64,000 bases of DNA, taken from assembly GCA_021372785.1 (NCBI GenBank), contig JAJFTT010000048.1:1-64000 (forward strand), read 5' to 3'. Origin of the DNA: Negativicutes bacterium. Lineage in GTDB: Bacteria; Bacillota; JAAYKD01. Under the pieces are notes generated by a model. The model had not been told where the DNA came from, made no database searches, and saw nothing but the letters and a program-made list of their open reading frames with translations. A program made the translations under genes and the position numbers. Below, piece by piece: positions 63,342 to 64,000 of the stretch. Every line of letters starts with the position of its first letter. Position 1 is the stretch's first letter.

Positions 63342-64000
63342 GAGGGATCGACCTGCTTTATTTTATTGTTCAGCAAACCATGTTCTTCTCGATGCCGCTG
63401 CTTTTGGTTGCTTTGGGCGGCCTTTTTTCCGAACGCAGCGGTGTTGTCAACATTGCTTTGGAAGGGATCATGGTTGTCGGAGCCTTGGCCAGCGTGCTTT
63501 TTATCTATTTGATGCAGACTTATGCGCTGCTTTCCGGCAATTTTTTGTTGATTTGCGCAGTTTTTATTGCTATCATAGCCGGGATGCTGTATTCCCTGCT
63601 GCATGCATACGCCGCCATCAATATGAAGGCAAATCAGGTCATCAGCGGTACTGCTCTGAATTTGGCTTCCTCCCCACTGGCGATTTTAGTCGGCAGAATT
63701 GCGACCGGCAGCATCAGCGGCCGCAGTGTACAGCAGATTCCGTTTGAAAATCAGTTTCATATCGCCAAACTGCCGCTCTTGGGTGATTTGCCGCTGCTCG
63801 GACCGCTCTTTTTCCAAAACACCTACCTGACCACTTATCTTTCGGTGGCGATTTTGATTGTGTCCTGGGTGGTGCTCTATCGTACAAAATTCGGCTTGCG
63901 TCTGAGGGCATGCGGCGAACATCCGCAGGCGGCTGATTCGGTTGGGATTAATGTCTATCGAATGCGTTATGCCGGCGTAGTCATCTCAGGCGCGTTAGCG
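63338..64000 (+). CDS. nupC: Nucleoside ABC transporter permease 2 (partial)
   Basis: 221 codons seen before the window ends, from ATG 63338 overlapping the previous stop (ATGA). Contains LGGLFSERSGVVNIALEGIM, MKANQVISGTALNL and LRACGEHPQAADSVGINVYR, typical of the partner permease. The C-terminal part lies outside the window. Confidence 0.93.
   Translation, partial: MRGIDLLYFIVQQTMFFSMPLLLVALGGLFSERSGVVNIALEGIMVVGALASVLFIYLMQTYALLSGNFLLICAVFIAIIAGMLYSLLHAYAAINMKANQVISGTALNLASSPLAILVGRIATGSISGRSVQQIPFENQFHIAKLPLLGDLPLLGPLFFQNTYLTTYLSVAILIVSWVVLYRTKFGLRLRACGEHPQAADSVGINVYRMRYAGVVISGALA

Overview
The window is a 64 kb piece of a Bacillota (low-GC Gram-positive) chromosome, most likely a Clostridia-type anaerobe. 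The reasons are the uninterrupted S10-spc-alpha ribosomal superoperon followed by ECF transporter genes, truA, rplM and rpsI; strong AGGAGG ribosome binding sites with many GTG/TTG starts; cdaA-cdaR-glmM-glmS; and zinc-binding forms of S14, S4 and L36. No rRNA, tRNA, CRISPR array or intact prophage was seen.

Layout. 1-19.7 kb: the tail of tuf, then rpsJ to rplQ with secY, adk, map, infA and rpoA embedded, then ecfA1-ecfA2-ecfT, truA and rplM-rpsI. 19.9-27.3 kb: a tandem pair of class I amidotransferase-like (peptidase C26) proteins, one lacking its nucleophile; an AT-rich gap; a multidomain regulator; and a four-gene membrane module of unknown function with alternating anchored-domain and polytopic proteins. 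A SipW-like signal peptidase follows. 27.4-29.5 kb: a decayed IS200/IS605 element inserted in a HAD phosphatase pseudogene. 29.5-36.1 kb: NagD-like phosphatase, HD-domain protein, M20 amidohydrolase, and a membrane alpha/beta hydrolase with a LytTR-DUF3021 pair.

36.1-43 kb is a metal-resistance island: an internally deleted IS1182-like element, a CadC-type repressor with a visible promoter and palindromic operator, a detached HMA protein and a CadA-type P-ATPase. Facing it are arsC, acr3, a redox-disulfide protein and an ArsP-like permease, with a group II intron 3' remnant in between. 43-49.3 kb: DUF2971 protein, c-di-AMP synthesis (cdaA, cdaR) and amino-sugar synthesis (glmM, glmS); glmM has an in-frame TAA just before its last helix. 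49.5-58.5 kb: two convergent MFS paralogues, a C-GCAxxG-C-C protein, an unknown helical protein, prs and the 5-oxoprolinase genes pxpABC. 58.5-64 kb: a small zinc-ribbon protein whose predicted mRNA begins with a hairpin, then a BMP-type nucleoside ABC transporter cut by the window end.

The main candidate for an undescribed system is the regulator plus four-gene membrane module at 22.0-26.5 kb. Other points of interest are the pseudo-enzyme/enzyme amidotransferase pair, the glmM stop codon, the lesions in the IS200/IS605 element beside its intact-looking RNA end, and the leader hairpin of the zinc-ribbon gene. All function calls come from reading motifs by eye; no database search was possible.
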